From assembly GCA_036245525.1 (NCBI GenBank), contig BTPG01000004.1, forward strand, positions 230,176,153 to 230,240,152: 64,000 bases of DNA. The letters run 5' to 3'. Below are positions 45,661-55,888 of this stretch, in pieces. The stretch's first letter is position 1, and the number at the start of each line of letters is the position of its first letter. The notes below the pieces were generated by a model that saw only the letters and a program-made list of their open reading frames with translations, was not told where the DNA came from and did no database searches. The translations under genes were made by a program, and so were the position numbers. The stretch is from Semisulcospira habei (taxonomy: Eukaryota > Mollusca > Gastropoda > Semisulcospiridae).

Positions 45661-46604
45661 CGGAAAGGGGCGGGGGGGGGGGGGAGGAGGCGGAAGGGGA
45701 CTACTTGACCGACTGTCGCCGATGCCCGCGCATCACTGGTCCTTTTCGGCGTTCATCATGTCCGGCCGCGCCTTGGAAGGCGGTGCCTTGGGGGGGGGGG
45801 GGGGGGAGCCTGTCTGCCTTGCCTATTCTTTTCCCCACAAACCAGATATAAAGGTGAGGCTAGCGCTGGCAGAATTGTACAACAAACCAAGGGGAATTAC
45901 TCAGCGCTGGACATATGAACAGTTAGATCCCCTCCCCCCCCCCAAAAAAAAACCCCAACAGAGTCCAAAACAGCCTTTGTAAAGGGAAGCCTCGGAAAAA
46001 CGACATCCCCCTCAAAACCTACGACGGCAAAGAGCGTGGCCTAGCCCTGGACTGCGATTTCTACGGGGAAAAGAATACAACAAACCAAGGGGAATTACTC
46101 AGCGCTGGACAGATGAACAGTTAGATCCCCTGCCCCGCCTATCAGGCACCCATTCGCCAGCCCACAGAGAAATACGCAGGTATAGAACAAGACGATCATC
46201 TACATCCCTAAAAGGATGCATCAGGTCTCTTATATAACCCATGTCTTTCTCCAGAACTTAGGAAGAAGGCAGGAGAAACATACATACACAAACACGAAGG
46301 TGCATTACTATACTGATGTGGTCGGGTAAATACCCTGAATTCCCACAGTAGATGCACAGAACATTACACAACAATGTAATGATACAAATTTGCCTCGAGT
46401 TATACTGAGATGCATCCTTTTAGGGATGTAGATGATCGACTTGGGGGGGGGGGGGGAGGGGGGGGGGGCTCTTCTTTTGTAACGGGCACCTCGGGCTCTA
46501 TTGTTTTCCGAGACTTCCCTTTACAATGGGCGCTTCGGACTTGTCATTTTTGTAAAGGTCGTCTTTTACAGAATTTGGTGTCGAAGGCTGAGTGAAGCGA
46601 CACT
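45661..46604. other. GC-rich sequence with internal duplicate
   Basis: ACAACAAACCAAGGGGAATT ACTCAGCGCTGGACA occurs at 45880 and 46076. G-runs are at 45668-45684, 45791-45806 and 46443-46468. No supported gene. Confidence 0.5.
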
Positions 46605-46750
46605 ACACAAACAGCAGGGCGGGCAGCGGACAGACAGCAGGGAGGGCAGCGTACAGACAGCAGGGCGGGCAGCGTACAGACAGAGGGACGGGCAGCGGAC
46701 AGACAGTGGGGCGGGCAGCGTACAGACAGCCGGGCGGGCAGCGTGGGTGG
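46605..46750. repeat. 24-bp GC-rich minisatellite, second array, about 6 copies
   Basis: Same unit as 44477-44602 with more substitutions (GGGAGGGC, AGAGGGACGGG, AGTGGGGCGGG). Confidence 0.9.
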
Positions 46751-46865
46751 CGGGGAAAAGGGGGGGGGGGAGGCGGGGCACACGACATTCCCACCACGCT
46801 GAAACGGCTAGCTAGGGGTCTGAGAATGTAGTGGTAGTTGTACTATAACTGTCACATATCGGTGT

Positions 46866-47006
46866 TGACCCCCAGCCGGGTCTACCCTGGGGGACTTGGG
46901 TGAGGTTAACTAATGTTTAGTTCCCATGGTCACCCTGGTCTGCCCCACAGAGTGGGTTTATCTCTATTTTCTGGGGTACATGTTTCTGTCTACCGCTGGA
47001 CCTCTA
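46866..47006 (+). mobile_element. TTGATTG-tailed retroposon, partial diverged copy
   Basis: Matches the head of the element (CCCAGCCGGGTCTACCCTGG, CACCCTGGTCTGCCCCACAG, GTACATGTTTCTGTCTACC) in the orientation opposite to the other copies, with about 15% differences. The tail half is missing. Confidence 0.75.
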
Positions 47007-47022
47007 ACGAGCCCGTGCATGT

Positions 47023-47173
47023 AAATGTGTTTTCAAGTGACCAGATTGAGTGAAACTATCAACATAAACTTATGTGGCTTTTAGCCTGTTTGTGTAAGCA
47101 CGTCTTTTCAAGGTACCAGATACAGTAAAAAAATAACACTACATTCTGTACATTTATGAGGATTCTGGCCTGT

Positions 47174-47178
<5 letters not shown>
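47023..47178 (-). pseudogene. Zinc-finger array relic
   Basis: Minus-strand remains of two fingers: TGQNPHKCTECSV and, after stops, TG-KPHKF...VSLNLVT-KH. DNA similarity to the finger units at 5.7-7.3 and 52-54 kb is clear (TTTTCAAGTGACCAGATTGA GTGAAACTA). It joins a (TAA)n tract at 47177. Confidence 0.8.
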
Positions 47179-47204
<26 letters not shown>

Positions 47205-47406
47205 GTTTATTTCAGTTTTTGCAGGCCATCAGGCCCATATGAACAAAGAGTACAATTTACAACCAGAAAACACAGGAAGGTGGTTGTAAAACACAATCAC
47301 ATAACATTACATCAGCGCACAAGAAAAGCACTCGACGGGAATTACATATATAGCATGTATATACATGTGATACAAAGTTCAAAGCAAATTCATCTACCTC
47401 CTTAAT
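47179..47406. other. (TAA)n and LINE-tail-like sequence
   Basis: (TAA)n at 47177-47201 is followed by GTTTATTTCAGTTTTTGCAG and ACAATTTACAACCAGAAAAC, similar in style to minus-strand LINE tails. Confidence 0.4.
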
Positions 47407-47609
47407 TTAACTCATTCTACCCCAGCAAGATATGGATCGACCATGATAGTTCAAGGGTGATGCCAGAATAGCTTGGCGCCTATGGGCGCCAAGCTATTCT
47501 GGCATCACCCTTGAACTATCATGGTCGATCGGTGTCCTGCACTGCAAAGCAGTCTTCAGAGGACAACGGCAAAATCTGGGGATTTCGGTCTTGGGGTAGA
47601 ATGAGTTAA
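47407..47609. mobile_element. Family-B MITE-like hairpin element
   Basis: TTAACTCATTCTACCCCA...TGGGGTAGAATGAGTTAA ends. The central palindrome has 45-bp perfect arms separated by TATG. Confidence 0.9.
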
Positions 47610-48299
47610 GACAAGCTGAAATATGCATAGCGACTTTAGAGACCAGTTTACCCTGCAGGTTTCCAAGCAGCAGCCGAACTTTGAAATCGGATGGGAATCT
47701 GTAGTCAAACAACGGAATATACTGCTTACGTTAGGGAGGAATATTTGGGGCAATCGAACAGAAAATGACACAAATCTCCCGCCAAATGCCAATCACAAGA
47801 TTTACATTCTGGATCAGTGACGGGTTTTCCAAACCTGGATACTCCATTTAAAGGTAAACGGTTACATCTCGGTAAACATATTGCCCTAGCTCTAAGTATT
47901 TCTGGGTGGCAATGACAGTATTCTGTGTTTGAGGTAAGTGATGCATGCCGGTCCTGTCGGAATCAATCCATCGGTCGATCTTTGAATGTCTGAATGAACT
48001 GATGAGTGTTTTCAACTGACTGCATTTCCCATACATATCCAAACCTCTGCATACATAACAAAGTCTCTACTTGCGAAGCTCAGTTCGATCTACCTGAAGC
48101 ATCATGCATACATGACATCTTGTAACACTGTTTTGGGTATCTGTTTTCTGACATGGCCAAGAAGTCTGCACCAGTACTTCACCATTCGGACATAGGCATC
48201 AATAGAAAACTATTTCTGACGACGAAGTGTGAGGCCGGGGGCAGTTTTTTTGCGTAAATTTACTCGTCTTTTGTTATTTCACTCAGGATTTGCTTGGAT
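47610..48299. other. Intergenic, nothing recognised
   Basis: Short open frames only. Confidence 0.5.
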
Positions 48300-48520
48300 G
48301 TTGTAAGTTGGACATGGATGATGTTGATGTGACCGGGTGTATGTTGGACATGGATGATGTTGATGTGACCGGGTGTATGTTGGACATGGATGATGTTGAT
48401 GTGACCGGGTGTATGTTGGACATGGATGATGTTGATGTGACCGGGTGTATGTTGGACATGGATGATGTTGATGTGACCGGGTGTATGTTGGACATGGATG
48501 ATGTTGATGTGACCGGGTAC
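48300..48520. repeat. 36-bp minisatellite, 6 perfect copies
   Basis: Unit GTTGGACATGGATGATGTTG ATGTGACCGGGTGTAT. The 36-bp period preserves frame: plus-strand peptide MLDMDDVDVTGC and minus-strand peptide HPVTSTSSMSNI repeat without stops. There is no sign of a surrounding gene. Confidence 0.95.
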
Positions 48521-48831
48521 ACCCGGCCTTCATAACCCATCTGATGTAATTTTGTTTGTTGCATCACGACTTGGTTTGCAAAAGTGGTGTGTAGTATCAT
48601 TCAGTGGTTTTCCTTCAATGTCAGGTCTCGCAAGGTATTGCTTTCATTGATGCCTGTGTTAGTCCTACCCCTCTGGCTTACTTCTAGACCACTAGGTATT
48701 CAGGGGACGTAACCGCGTCGGCCGCCTCGTGGCTTTGTTCTAGCATCCGGTGCCTACAATGGCGATGATAGCTTGTGTTTGTGATGAGGCATTCTGAGTT
48801 GAATATCTCCTCAATGCCTGTACCGATTGTT
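48521..48831. other. Intergenic, nothing recognised
   Basis: No supported feature. Confidence 0.5.
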
Positions 48832-49045
48832 TTAACTCATTCTACCCCAGACACACCACAGCAAGATAAGGATCGACCATGATAGTTCATGGGTGATGCC
48901 AGAATAGCTTGGCGCCTATAGGCGCCAAGCTATTCTGGCATCACCCTTGAACTATCATGGTCGATCTGTGTCCTGCACTTCAATGCAGTCTTCAGAGGAC
49001 AACGGCAAAATTTGCGGATTTCGGTGTTGGGGTAGAATGAGTTAA
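48832..49045. mobile_element. Family-B MITE-like hairpin element
   Basis: Same ends as 47407-47609. The central palindrome uses CCTATAGG at its centre and has one arm mismatch (CATGGG against CCTTG). Confidence 0.9.
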
Positions 49046-49414
49046 ACCAAGATCCATAAGATTCAGCATGATAGTCTCTTTCATTTTGTAATCTATTTCT
49101 AGTCCGATCGATTTTGGGTTAAACATTATTTTGGGAGTTTGCACCTTTTACACCAACCAGGTCGATGGAGAAAAGTCGTTTAAAAATTCATAATTAATTT
49201 TAGCCCTCTTTAATCAAATAAATGTCTGATACTAGTGAAACTACAATTGCGGATCCTTCATTAGTAACAAACCGCAAGTTTCTAGGTTCAGTAGTATCAG
49301 AGCTATGGTCAGAGAACCAATCTGAAACTCGCACAAATTTCAGCATTCCCGCCTCAAAAGCACCAAATTCTGAAAGCAGGCGAGTGGTGCTTTCTTTGCG
49401 GCCCGCGCCTGCCG

Positions 49415-49542
49415 TATATAAAGCCCCTTCCGTAGCGCGCTTGCGGTCAGTACCACTCAGCCGTTTGCACAGACCACTCATGCCGCTACGACGATACAAC
49501 TAGGAAGAACTACAATGTCGACTCCCTCTTAGCTCTGTAAGT
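49415..49542 (+). promoter_or_regulatory. Candidate core promoter and untranslated first exon
   Basis: TATATAAAG at 49417-49425 is followed about 30 bp later by an initiator-like TCAGTAC (about 49447) in GC-richer sequence, then a donor-like CTCTGTAAGTAG at about 49534. No long coding frame follows. It could also be the promoter of a retroelement LTR. Confidence 0.35.
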
Positions 49543-50179
49543 AGCTCTATATATTGTTGTATTTTTGGTCTCGAACTTTGTTGATTGATGAAATGATGCC
49601 CGATTCATATCAGTGCCTTGATGCATGTTTTGCCCTAGAGTTAGGAGTAAGTTGCTGGATATGTAATTGTTGAGAGTGCCTTCACGGCAACTTTGTAGCC
49701 ATTTTTGGCAGCTGGAACTTTGTGTAACGTTGTTGCGATAGTGGATTTCACTCATTCTAGTTTTGTCCTTCTTGTACTGTAGCATTTGTCCTCCGATGGA
49801 GATCGGAATGTTGTGACAGAATTATTTTGGGGCAAAACAGCATAAAGGTAATGTGTACTCTGATTTAATGCTTCTGCCTTTGGATAGCTTTGGGTTTTCT
49901 TGTACAATGAGAGTTATTGCCATTTGCTCCAGTGATACTAAATTATTTTGGCATCGTTGTAGGAAATGTCGAAATGTTGCCTTGTCTGACAGAGATTGTT
50001 TTGGTTAGGCTTTCATGTTCCCTGCTATCCTCCTCACGTTGCTTGTATGATTATACTATAGCGTTAATTTGATTGTGTAGGATTGATCATGTAGGCTTTC
50101 ATGTCCCTCCTATTTTTCCTCACTTTGACATGCATAGCTTTTAGCCGAATAGTGCGTACCGCATGGGCTGGGACGCTGT

Positions 50180-50250
50180 TAGCGTGACGTCACACTTATA
50201 TTTAGTATGCGCAGCCATTTTGTTTCTGCTTGGCGTCTGCTTCCGGTTGG
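50180..50250. promoter_or_regulatory. Promoter-like motif cluster (CRE, YY1-like, ETS-like)
   Basis: A perfect palindromic CRE, TGACGTCA, is at 50185-50192, GCCATTTTG at 50214-50222 and CTTCCGG at 50240-50246, all within 62 bp. These motifs commonly occur together in TATA-less promoters. No coding exon is identifiable nearby; an AATAAA is at 50876. Confidence 0.35.
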
Positions 50251-51159
50251 CTTGTTTACATTTGGAAGTCACTCCCCCACACTCCCCTCTTCCTTTTAAT
50301 TGTGTTTTTTTATCGGCGGGACCTGCCCCTGCTCTAAATAAGTTACCCCTTTACATTATTCAGCGTTTAGTGAGAGGAATAGATACTTTATAAATTTTTC
50401 CTTTACACACTGTTGACATCGTTGATAAGGGGAGCAGTTTCCCACTCATTTTGCCCTAGGCCTGTAGAAGTGGCTTTTTGACTTGAGGACATTCTATAAG
50501 TACTTAGATTATTTTAGAAGCCAACCGAGAGCAATGCCAAATAGAGGCAATTATATTATCTTTTATGAACTTTTGTCATGCTTATGACATGTCTAGGCTC
50601 TTCCTCTTTTCTGCCCCCTCCACTGTTCGTGCTGGTCTGTGACTCAGCATTTGGCGACCTAGAGTTGTCGGTCCAGAATCGCAGATTGACACGTTAGCTT
50701 GACTTTGACATTTAACATGATGTTGCTTGGTATAGATAGTTAGACTACTGATATAATGCCATGGTTGATTCTAGACATTCTTTAATGTTGGATATGGGAG
50801 TTATGATTTCTAATGTTGCGCCATTGTTTTATTTGTAGGCGCTGTTTCTTCAGTTTCTTCAGTTTTCTACACCGCAATAAAGACATGTCACAGCGACCCC
50901 TGTCTTCGACGTTGTTGCCTCCCTCATTTCTTGACCTGATCATCCTCCTCTAACCCGGTTACATTAATAATGCTGTTGAAGTTTTTATATTGTTTTATTA
51001 ATTGTATTATTTCAGCGTTTTAATGTCTTAATCTTAGTATCATACGTCTTACAGATTTAGTATATTAATACCAGGTACAAATGCGATATTAGAATGTCCT
51101 GACATTAATTAATGTTTATTGAATGATTTTTATTTTTATTGTTCCCCTCGTACACACAA
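50251..51159. other. Possible untranslated transcript region
   Basis: No domain-bearing frame. AATAAA at 50876 could be a polyadenylation signal for a plus-strand transcript. Confidence 0.3.
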
Positions 51160-51218
51160 CTGTAATTGCCCTTTAAGGGATAAATAAGTTTTTTGAATTG
51201 AACTGAATATACACAGGA
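51160..51218 (+). mobile_element. LINE 3' tail
   Basis: GTAATTGCCCTTTAAGGGAT AAATAAG...TTGAATTGAACTGAA, a CR1/Jockey-style 3' end with short tail repeats, comparable to 236-312. Confidence 0.5.
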
Positions 51219-51239
51219 AATCTTCCACAATCACCTAGC

Positions 51240-51960
51240 GCGGTATTGATTTTTACATATCTTCCAACACCAAGAACCATTACAAACCTTTATATAAACC
51301 TGTTCAATTACATCATGTCTCTGGAAACCCCAAACCTCTGACCTGTATAGCACAATGGGTTTAATCTTGACATCAAAGATGTGAAAAACAGTGTCAGCTG
51401 GCGAGTTGTGTAATTTAAAGTATAATCGTTTGATGCCTGCAACTGCTCTCCCGGCTTTTCCCCTGGCTTTTCCAGGTAAGTTAGTTCCCTAAACATCTAA
51501 GCCAGTTCAGAGTGGAGGAAAATATCACACCAAGGTAAGTATGACTAGACTTGACCTGAATCTGCTTGTCAGCGTAAAACCATTTTTCACAGTTTTTCAC
51601 AAAACCTCCAGTTTGGAAGATCATCACTTTTGTTTTGCCCATGTTTCACATTGAGACCCATTTTTTACAGTATTTTTCTAAACAATTAATTTTCTTTTGG
51701 AGATCTGCTACAGAGTCAGCGACAATGGCTATATCATCAGCATAAATAAGAAGGAAAATACCCAGTGGGTCTGCAAAAATATCAATGCCACGTGCACCGC
51801 ACAATAATAGTCCCACCTCAGATTCTGACAAAAAGCAGTGGGCTCAACCCCTGACATGCAATCAAAGTAGTTGGTAACTTTGGTTCCAACCTTTACAGCA
51901 GCTTTTAGGTGTTTGAACATACTCTGCAGAGTCTGAAGCAACTTCCATGAACTCCTTTAG
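51240..51960 (-). pseudogene. LINE reverse transcriptase fragment (Jockey/CR1-like)
   Basis: Minus strand, 5' to 3': MFKHLKAAVKVGTKVTNYFD then CMSGVEP (51925-51840), IYADDIAIVADSVADLQKKI (catalytic YADD, about 51740), YCKKW (51665), the segment before KTKV (51640), FYADKQIQVKSS (51560) and CYTGQRFGVSRDMM (51345-51308), with frameshifts between. It is a different family from the LINE at 27.9-30.2 kb. Its 5' edge abuts the decayed finger array at 51975. Confidence 0.75.
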
Positions 51961-51974
51961 GTAACAGGAGATAC

Positions 51975-53700
51975 AACAGTTTTGTCCTGTGCACACTGGC
52001 CTGTGTCTCATCATGTGTGTTTTCAAGTTACCAGATCGAGTAAAACTGCCACTACGTTCTGTACATTTCTGTTACTTCTGGCCTGTGTGTCTCAGCATGC
52101 GTGTTTTTAAGTTAACCGAGTGAGTGAAACTAGCACTACATTCTGTACACTTACGCGGCTTCTGGCCTGTATGTCTCATCATGTGTCTTTTCAAGTTACC
52201 AGAATGAGTGAAACTAGCACCACACTCTGTACACTTGTATGGCTTCTGGCCTGTGTGTCAGCATGTGTCTTTTCAAGTTACCAGAATGAGTGAAACTAGC
52301 ACCACTCTGTACACTTGTGTGGCTTCTGGCCTGTGTGTCAGCATGTGTGTTTCAAGCTACCAGATTCAGTGAAACTAGCACATTCTGTACACTTGTGTGG
52401 TTTCTGGCCTGTGTGTGTCAGCATGTGTTTTTATTTTTAAGTTATCCGAGTGAAACTAGCACTACATTCTGTACACTTATGTGGCTTCTGGCCTGTGTGT
52501 ATTCAAGTTACCAGATTGAGAGAAACTAGCACCACACTCTGTAAACTTGTGTGGCTTCTGGCCTGTGTGTGTCAGCATGTGTTTTCAAGCCACCAGATTC
52601 AGTGAAACTAGCATTACATTCTGTACACTGATGTGGCTTCTGGCCTGTGTGTGTCAGCATGCGTGTTTTTAAGCTAAACGAGTAAAACTAGCACTACATT
52701 CTGTACACTTATGCGGCTTCTGGCCTGTATGTCTCATCATGTGTCTTTTCAAGTTACCAGAATGAGTGAAACTAGCACCACATACTGTACACTTGTGTGA
52801 CTTCTGGCCTGTGTGTGTCAGCATGTGTGTTTTTAAGGTACTAGATCGAGTGAAACTAGCATTACATTCTGTACACTGATGTGGCTTCTGGCCTGTGTGT
52901 CTCAGCACGTGTCTTTTTAAGGTACTCGATTGAGTGAAACTAGCACTACAGTCTGTACACTTATGTGGCTTCTGGCCTGTGTATCAGCACGTGTGTTTTT
53001 AAGTTACCAGATCGAGTGAAACTAGCACCACACTCTGTACACTTATATGGCTTCTGGCCTGTGTGTGTCAGCATGTGTGTTTTCAAGGTACTAGATCGAG
53101 TGAAACTAACACTACATTCCGTATAATTGTGTAGCTTCTGGCCTGTATGTCTCATCATGTGTCTTTTCAAGGCACAAGATCGAGTGAATCTAGCACTACA
53201 TTCTGTACACTGATGTGGTTTCTGGCCTGTGTGTGTCAGCATGTGTGTTTTTAAGGTACTAGATAGAGTGAAACTAGCATTACATTCTGTACAATGATGT
53301 GGTTTCTGGCCTGTGTGTCAGCATGTGTGCTTTTAAGTTACCCGAGTGAGTGAAACTAGCACTACATTCTGTACACTTGTGTGGCTTCTGGCCTGTGTGT
53401 ATCAGCATGTGTGTTTTCAAGTGCACAGTTTGAGCGAAACTAGCACCACACTCTGTACACTTGTGTGGCTTCTGGCCCATGTGTGTCAGCATGTGTTTTT
53501 TCAAGCCACCAGATTCAGTAAAACTAGCATTACATTCTGTACACCGATGTGGCTTCTGGCCTGTGTGTCTCAGTATGTGTGTTGTTAAGGTACTTGAGCG
53601 AGTCTCATCATGTGTCTTTTCAAGTCACGAGATTGCATGAATCTAGCACTACATTCTGTACATTGATGTGGCTTCTGGCCTGTGTGTCTCATCATGTGTG
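51975..53700 (-). pseudogene. Decayed C2H2 finger array downstream of gene 2
   Basis: About 20 finger-sized (84-bp) units continue in the direction of gene 2 but in shifting frames. Readable islands are 53280-53504, 52961-53242 and 52669-52908, each with two to three good fingers such as CTECGASFTRSGNLKTHVLIH. The breaks are one- or two-base deletions, several inside linkers, and a few units are internally shortened. The units remain close in sequence to those of gene 1, so decay is recent relative to duplication. Confidence 0.85.
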
Positions 53701-53703
53701 TTT

Positions 53704-55007
53704 TTAAGGTACTCGAGTGATTGAAACTAGCACCACATTCTGTACACTTATGTGGCTTCTGACTGTGTGTATCATCATGTGTACTGTTAAGTTACCAGAT
53801 TGAGTGAAACTAGCACTACATTCTGTACACTTATGTGGCTTCTGGCCTGTGTGTATCAGCATGTGTATTTTCAAGTTACTAGATTGAGTGAAACTAGCAC
53901 CACACTCTGTACACTTGTATGGCTTCTGGCCTGTGTGTGTCAGCATGTGTGTTTTCAAGCCACCAGATTCAGTGAAACTAGCACATTCTGTACACTTGTG
54001 TGGTTTCTGGCCTGTTTGTGTCAGCATGTGTGTTTTTAAGGTACTAGATCGAGTGAAACTAGCACTACATGCTGTACACCTAAGTGACAAACCAGTATAT
54101 AGCTTTGGGCCGGTGTGCAGAGTCATGTGTAATGTAAAATCACCACTTGGAGCGCCATTACAAAAATCGCATTCTGTATTTTTATGTGACTTCTGGTGTT
54201 GTGATAAATAACATGGACTCTGAAAAGTTGCCTTACAGTGCCTACAAAACCATGTTCTCCCACTTGGTGTATCTGCTGATGTCTGTACATCAATACATGC
54301 ACTGTCAGCTGTAGTTGTCTTCTGATCTGTGGTAACAGTGTGCGGCTTCTGCCCTGTGTGAGTAGACATGTGTTGCATCAACTGACTGGACAACTGGAAA
54401 CATGCATCACACAACCCACATACAAATGGCATCTGACTCTCTTCAGAACTGGGAGTTTCTGTAGTCAAGGGTTTTTTTTCTGTTGATAAAGTTCTTCGGT
54501 CAAGATCCACAGATACCCCCAAGTCACAGTCCATGTCCATGATAACCCCAGACACAGAGTTAGAATCTAGCTTGATGTCATGTTCAGTGTCACAGTTCAA
54601 GTCACTGATAACACCAGACACGGAGTAAGATTCTAGCTTGATTTCATGTTTAGTGTCACAGTCCATGTCACTGTAAACACTGGGCACAGAGTTGGGTTCT
54701 AGCTTGATGTCAGGTTCCAGTTTAACCCCAGACTCTGTGCTGCTCCAAGGTTCGACCTTCAAAGCTGGCTCCAGTTTGATTCGTGGGTGCTGGACAAGAT
54801 AGTCTTTCTTAGTTTCAACAACAGTAGTGTTGCCTGTGTCGACACCAGTAGTGTTGTCCGTGTCTTCACCAACAGCTGGCTCCAGTTTGACTTGTGGGTG
54901 CCAGACAGCATTGTCTCTTTCAGTTTCAATACCAGTGGTGCTGTCTGCGTCTTCACCAGTCATTATGGAGTCACTGTGGTGTCCATATTCCTCAAACAGT
55001 GGTGTGT
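53704..55007 (-). CDS. C2H2 zinc-finger protein, exon 2 (gene 2)
   Basis: The acceptor TGTACATACACAG ends at 55008. The exon supplies 434 residues of a predicted 464-residue protein once the 91-nt exon at 55798-55888 is joined in phase 1. Residues to about 225 are acidic, with a repeated SVSGVI-DMDCD-IKLE segment and six V/I/L-K-x-E motifs, five of the form VKLEP/IKLEP, matching SUMO-acceptor (synergy-control) consensus. Fingers: CGLCDACF...HMSTH (about 227-247), CRHCKATF...HQKSH, an imperfect CDFCNGAPSG...HMTLH, then four or so CTECxASF fingers, one missing a residue (CTECASF). A one-base deletion in a TGQKPHK linker near 53767 moves the frame into a stop at 53704, truncating an array that once continued to 51975. 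It may be functional as a short-array protein or be an early pseudogene. It is a paralogue of gene 1. Confidence 0.75.
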
Positions 55008-55054
55008 CTGTGTATGTACACAAAATTCACCAATAGAAGGAGTGGTCACAAGAC

Positions 55055-55252
55055 TTAACTCATTCTACCCCAGACACGCCACAGCAAGATAAAGATCGAC
55101 CATGATAGTTCAAGGGTGATGCCAGAATAGCTTGGCGCCTATGGGCGCCAAGCTATTCTGGCATCACCCTTGAACTATCATGGTCGATTTGTGTCCTGCA
55201 TAGCAAAGCAGGCAACATTTGGGGATTTCGGTGATGGGGTAGAATGACTTAA
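55055..55252. mobile_element. Family-B MITE-like hairpin element in intron 1 of gene 2
   Basis: TTAACTCATTCTACCCCA at the left, GGGGTAGAATGACTTAA at the right, and the standard 45-bp-arm palindrome in the centre. It lies entirely within the 790-bp intron. Confidence 0.9.
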
Positions 55253-55284
55253 AGCGTCTGCTCCATGGCAGAATTGCTAAAACA

Positions 55285-55445
55285 TGCTGATACAACAGAT
55301 TATCACTGTTGTCCGGCCCCAGACGTTTCTCTCATTATTTCACAATCCATGCCAGTAGGCTCATGTAACAGATTATCACTGTTGTCCGGCCCAAGACTTT
55401 TCTCTCATTATTTCACAATCCATGTCAGTATGCACAAGTAACAGA
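55285..55445. repeat. 80-bp tandem duplication
   Basis: AACAGATTATCACTGTTGTC CGGCCC...CACAATCCATG occurs twice, intronic in gene 2. Confidence 0.9.
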
Positions 55446-55797
55446 GTTTTTCCACTGTCCCTTGTGTGTAAACATGCTCTGCACATGGAACTGTGCACAA
55501 ACTAGGCTTTCTCACATGTATGCTGACCTCTTGTAATATTTGACCTCTCTGAGGAGTCATCAAAATTAAATGCAGTTTGCATAGGATGGTCTTAGCATCA
55601 GGTATCTCTGTACCACAGTTTGATGTTTACAAGAGTATTTTTGACATCACATGTCAGCAAATAAAAATTAAAATGTGCTACCCATACTTTTTTTGGTAAA
55701 TTATTAAAGAAGAAAAAATACGGACACATAATTTCTTATTGCTTATTGTTGGACCCACTTACCATGTTGAACAAAAATTTCGCAAAAAATATCTTAC
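55446..55797. other. Rest of intron 1 of gene 2
   Basis: Contains a relic of the 165-bp repeat (TTTGCATAGGATGGTCTTAG CATCAGGTATC, 55545-55640). The donor is at 55797-55796. Confidence 0.6.
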
Positions 55798-55888
55798 CAA
55801 ATTCTTTCTTTATGCAAGTCTCATCTTCCTCTGCCACATCAATCTCTATCTTCACATCGGCTGTCACCGGCAGGTCATGCGACTCCAT
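55798..55888 (-). CDS. Zinc-finger gene 2, first coding exon
   Basis: ATG at 55888 opens 30 codons plus one base, MESHDLPVTADVKIEIDVAE and then EDETCIKKEF, ending at donor GGTAAGAT (GT at 55797-55796). Joining to the acceptor at 55008 completes a GAC codon and keeps the frame. The segment is acidic and includes IKKE, a SUMO-type motif. The 5' leader matches gene 1. A T-rich stretch ending ATCACAG about 60 bp upstream may be an acceptor, implying an untranslated exon further up. Confidence 0.8.

Noticed and set aside
49222..49503. 93-residue plus-strand frame over the TATA box
   Set aside because: Both strands are open over the same span, no domain is visible and the frame runs through the promoter-like TATA.
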